This document shows positions 63,168-64,000 of a stretch of DNA of 64,000 nt, piece after piece. The translations under genes were made by a program, and so were the position numbers. This DNA is from Cyclobacteriaceae bacterium (lineage in GTDB: Bacteria; Bacteroidota; Bacteroidia; Cytophagales; Cyclobacteriaceae). Where the stretch lies: assembly GCA_016787565.1 (NCBI GenBank), contig JAEUUG010000015.1, forward strand, positions 124,001 through 188,000, written 5' to 3'. Position 1 is the stretch's first letter. Every line of letters begins with the position of its first letter. The notes beneath the pieces are model-generated. The model saw nothing but the letters and a program-made list of their open reading frames with translations, had not been told where the DNA came from and did not search any database.

Positions 63168-63587
63168 TTAAATTTTTACAAATATTTTCATTTCACACGA
63201 GCAAAGTACTTGTCCGTTTTGCTCCACCTTTCCCTGAACTACTGTAATGTCCAGTATCTGGTTGGTGACGTTTACGGATGTGGTGATGGAAGAGTTTTGC
63301 AACGGCAAGGAGACAATTTTTAATGCCTTGACAGAAGCAATGAATCCGATGGGTACAGGAATATTTTTCAACGCACACCTATACCCTACTTGTGCAGCAG
63401 CTGTTTGTGCGATATTTTCCACGAGCCCCGGTTCAGCGAAATACCCATCGCGTAAAAATATATTGTCCGAAGCTATTGTAAAACGTGTGACGGAATGATG
63501 ATCACTGGCTTCCAGCAATTGATCAATCATGACCATAGGAGGACGTTGCGGAATGTAATGGGTAATTTGATGTTGATCGGCCAGCAT
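63168..63587 (-). CDS. Hotdog-fold 3-hydroxyacyl-ACP dehydratase-like protein, ApeP-like
   Basis: A 139-residue hotdog protein with ITHYIPQRPPMVMIDQLLEA at the N-terminus and YFAEPGLVENIAQTAAAQVGYRC in the main helix. The FabZ-type EGHFP histidine is absent (GYFAEPG instead), as in ApeP-like proteins that act together with an ApeI-like partner. The operon's other hotdog dehydratase carries the catalytic His. It starts 1 base after the acyltransferase stop. Confidence 0.83.
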   Translation of the reverse strand: MLADQHQITHYIPQRPPMVMIDQLLEASDHHSVTRFTIASDNIFLRDGYFAEPGLVENIAQTAAAQVGYRCALKNIPVPIGFIASVKALKIVSLPLQNSSITTSVNVTNQILDITVVQGKVEQNGQVLCSCEMKIFVKI

Positions 63588-63588
63588 A

Positions 63589-64000
63589 TTAATCCCAAAA
63601 TTTATAATAATTAAACCACTGTTCGGGATACAACTTCACTTTTTGTTCAAGCTCCTGCACAAAGGTTTCCATTAGCCGCTCGGTGTAATCTGTTTTTTGC
63701 TCATGCTCCTGTTGCTGCAGGAGTTGGCTTCCGAAGAAATGATAATGTGTTGATGACTCTTTAAAAGCAAAAGCAATCGACACCGGTACCTTAAATGTGG
63801 TGGCTAACGCAAATGGCCCCTCCGGAAATTTTGCTTGGCCGTCCAAAAAATTTTTCACCTTCGTTTTATTGCCTTCCAGAAAACGATCAGCATGCAGGCA
63901 TATTAACTCGTTGTTTCGCAACGCATCGCCAATAGCATAGACATGCGACATATCGGCTTTAATACCAATTACATTAAAATTCCGGCCACCCGTTACTTCA
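63589..64000 (-). CDS. LpxL-like acyltransferase of the pigment cluster (5' part beyond window)
   Basis: The frame is open to the window edge; only about 137 C-terminal residues are visible. They match the last third of LpxL/HtrB-like acyltransferases: ICLHADRFLEG, FPEGPFALATTFKVPVSIAFAF and YPEQWFNYYKFWD. The HX4D motif should be outside the window. An ATG at 63951 is internal, not a start. In flexirubin clusters such an enzyme is expected to acylate the pigment's lipid part. Confidence 0.86.
   Translation of the reverse strand, partial: EVTGGRNFNVIGIKADMSHVYAIGDALRNNELICLHADRFLEGNKTKVKNFLDGQAKFPEGPFALATTFKVPVSIAFAFKESSTHYHFFGSQLLQQQEHEQKTDYTERLMETFVQELEQKVKLYPEQWFNYYKFWD

Larger units (their letters stand above)
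43118..64000 (-). other. Flexirubin/aryl-polyene-type pigment biosynthetic operon (extends past right edge)
   Basis: About 20 genes are read leftward, nearly all overlapping or within a few bases. They include an aryl-acid adenylating ligase, AcpS, an ACP, two active-looking ketosynthases, a chain-length-factor-like protein, dehydratases, a thioesterase, a halogenase-like flavoprotein, methyltransferases, a desaturase-like oxidoreductase, acyltransferases, LolA-like and lipoprotein components and an MMPL exporter. This gene content is that of flexirubin and related aryl-polyene clusters of Bacteroidota. No ketoreductase, ammonia lyase, DarA or DarB gene is seen; these may lie to the right. 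The upstream promoter is outside the window. Confidence 0.85.

Noticed and set aside
1-64000. CRISPR arrays, tRNA/rRNA genes, prophage or conjugation genes.
   Set aside because: Visual scan found no regularly spaced direct repeats of CRISPR type, no tRNA-like cloverleaf and no phage or conjugation proteins.

Overview
The window looks like a chromosomal segment of a member of the Bacteroidota, most likely a gliding, flexirubin-type-pigmented Cytophagales bacterium. Signs are a type IX secretion protein (PorQ), a PorE-like OmpA/PD40 protein, DUF4421, a CCC1/VIT1 fusion, Bacteroidota-style TAnnTTTG promoter boxes and a flexirubin/aryl-polyene gene cluster. Genus-level placement is inference. No rRNA, tRNA, CRISPR array, prophage or plasmid function was seen, and no stretch over 300 bases lacks a gene.

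Layout. 0-2.2 kb: leftward NlpC/P60 lipoprotein, glycosylasparaginase and CutC (cut by the left edge). 2.3-10.9 kb: housekeeping and metabolic genes (GlcD-type FAD oxidase, DUF1080 lipoprotein, YbdK-type ligase, asparagine synthetase, DUF486 protein, LpxL-like acyltransferase, SixA-like phosphatase) plus two paralogous SpoIIAA/STAS-like proteins. 10.9-17 kb: leftward porQ-hslU-DUF4421 and lon. 17-23.7 kb: rightward PorE-like protein, GH97 glucosidase, ECF sigma/anti-sigma pair and sugar porter. 23.8-27.4 kb: a small sensory island (soluble histidine kinase converging on a SpoIIAA-like/BLUF/coiled-coil operon), then a Y1 (RAYT/IS200-like) transposase and a dispersed palindromic repeat. 27.4-34.7 kb: MbfA-like iron exporter, lgt, MDR dehydrogenase, ahcY, FrnE-like DsbA protein and a BNR-repeat protein. 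34.9-43.1 kb: a complete CusRS/CusCBA-like metal-efflux operon with a trailing secreted protein.

43.1 kb to the right edge is one leftward, tightly overlapping operon of about 21 kb for a flexirubin/aryl-polyene-type pigment. It holds an aryl-acid adenylating ligase, AcpS, an ACP, two ketosynthases, one chain-length-factor-like partner, a truncated ketosynthase-like protein, hotdog dehydratases and a thioesterase. It also holds a putative flavin-dependent halogenase, a methyltransferase, a desaturase-like oxidoreductase, acyltransferases, a LolA-like carrier, a lipoprotein, a NodB deacetylase, a family 2 glycosyltransferase and a 1284-residue MMPL/PlsC/methyltransferase fusion. The ketoreductase, the aromatic ammonia lyase and the dialkylresorcinol genes expected for a flexirubin are not in the window and may lie beyond the right edge.

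The most notable sequence-level observation is an A10 homopolymer (positions 52271-52280, minus strand). It separates the glycosyltransferase from a DUF2062 domain whose reading frame has no usable start codon of its own. A single extra A would fuse them into one 404-residue protein, so this is a slippage or phase-variation site, a recent frameshift, or a base-calling error. Other points worth checking are degenerate 7-bp repeat arrays flanking the frnE-like gene and recurring near 5.25 kb, and two copies of a ~130-bp palindromic repeat, one of them next to the RAYT gene.
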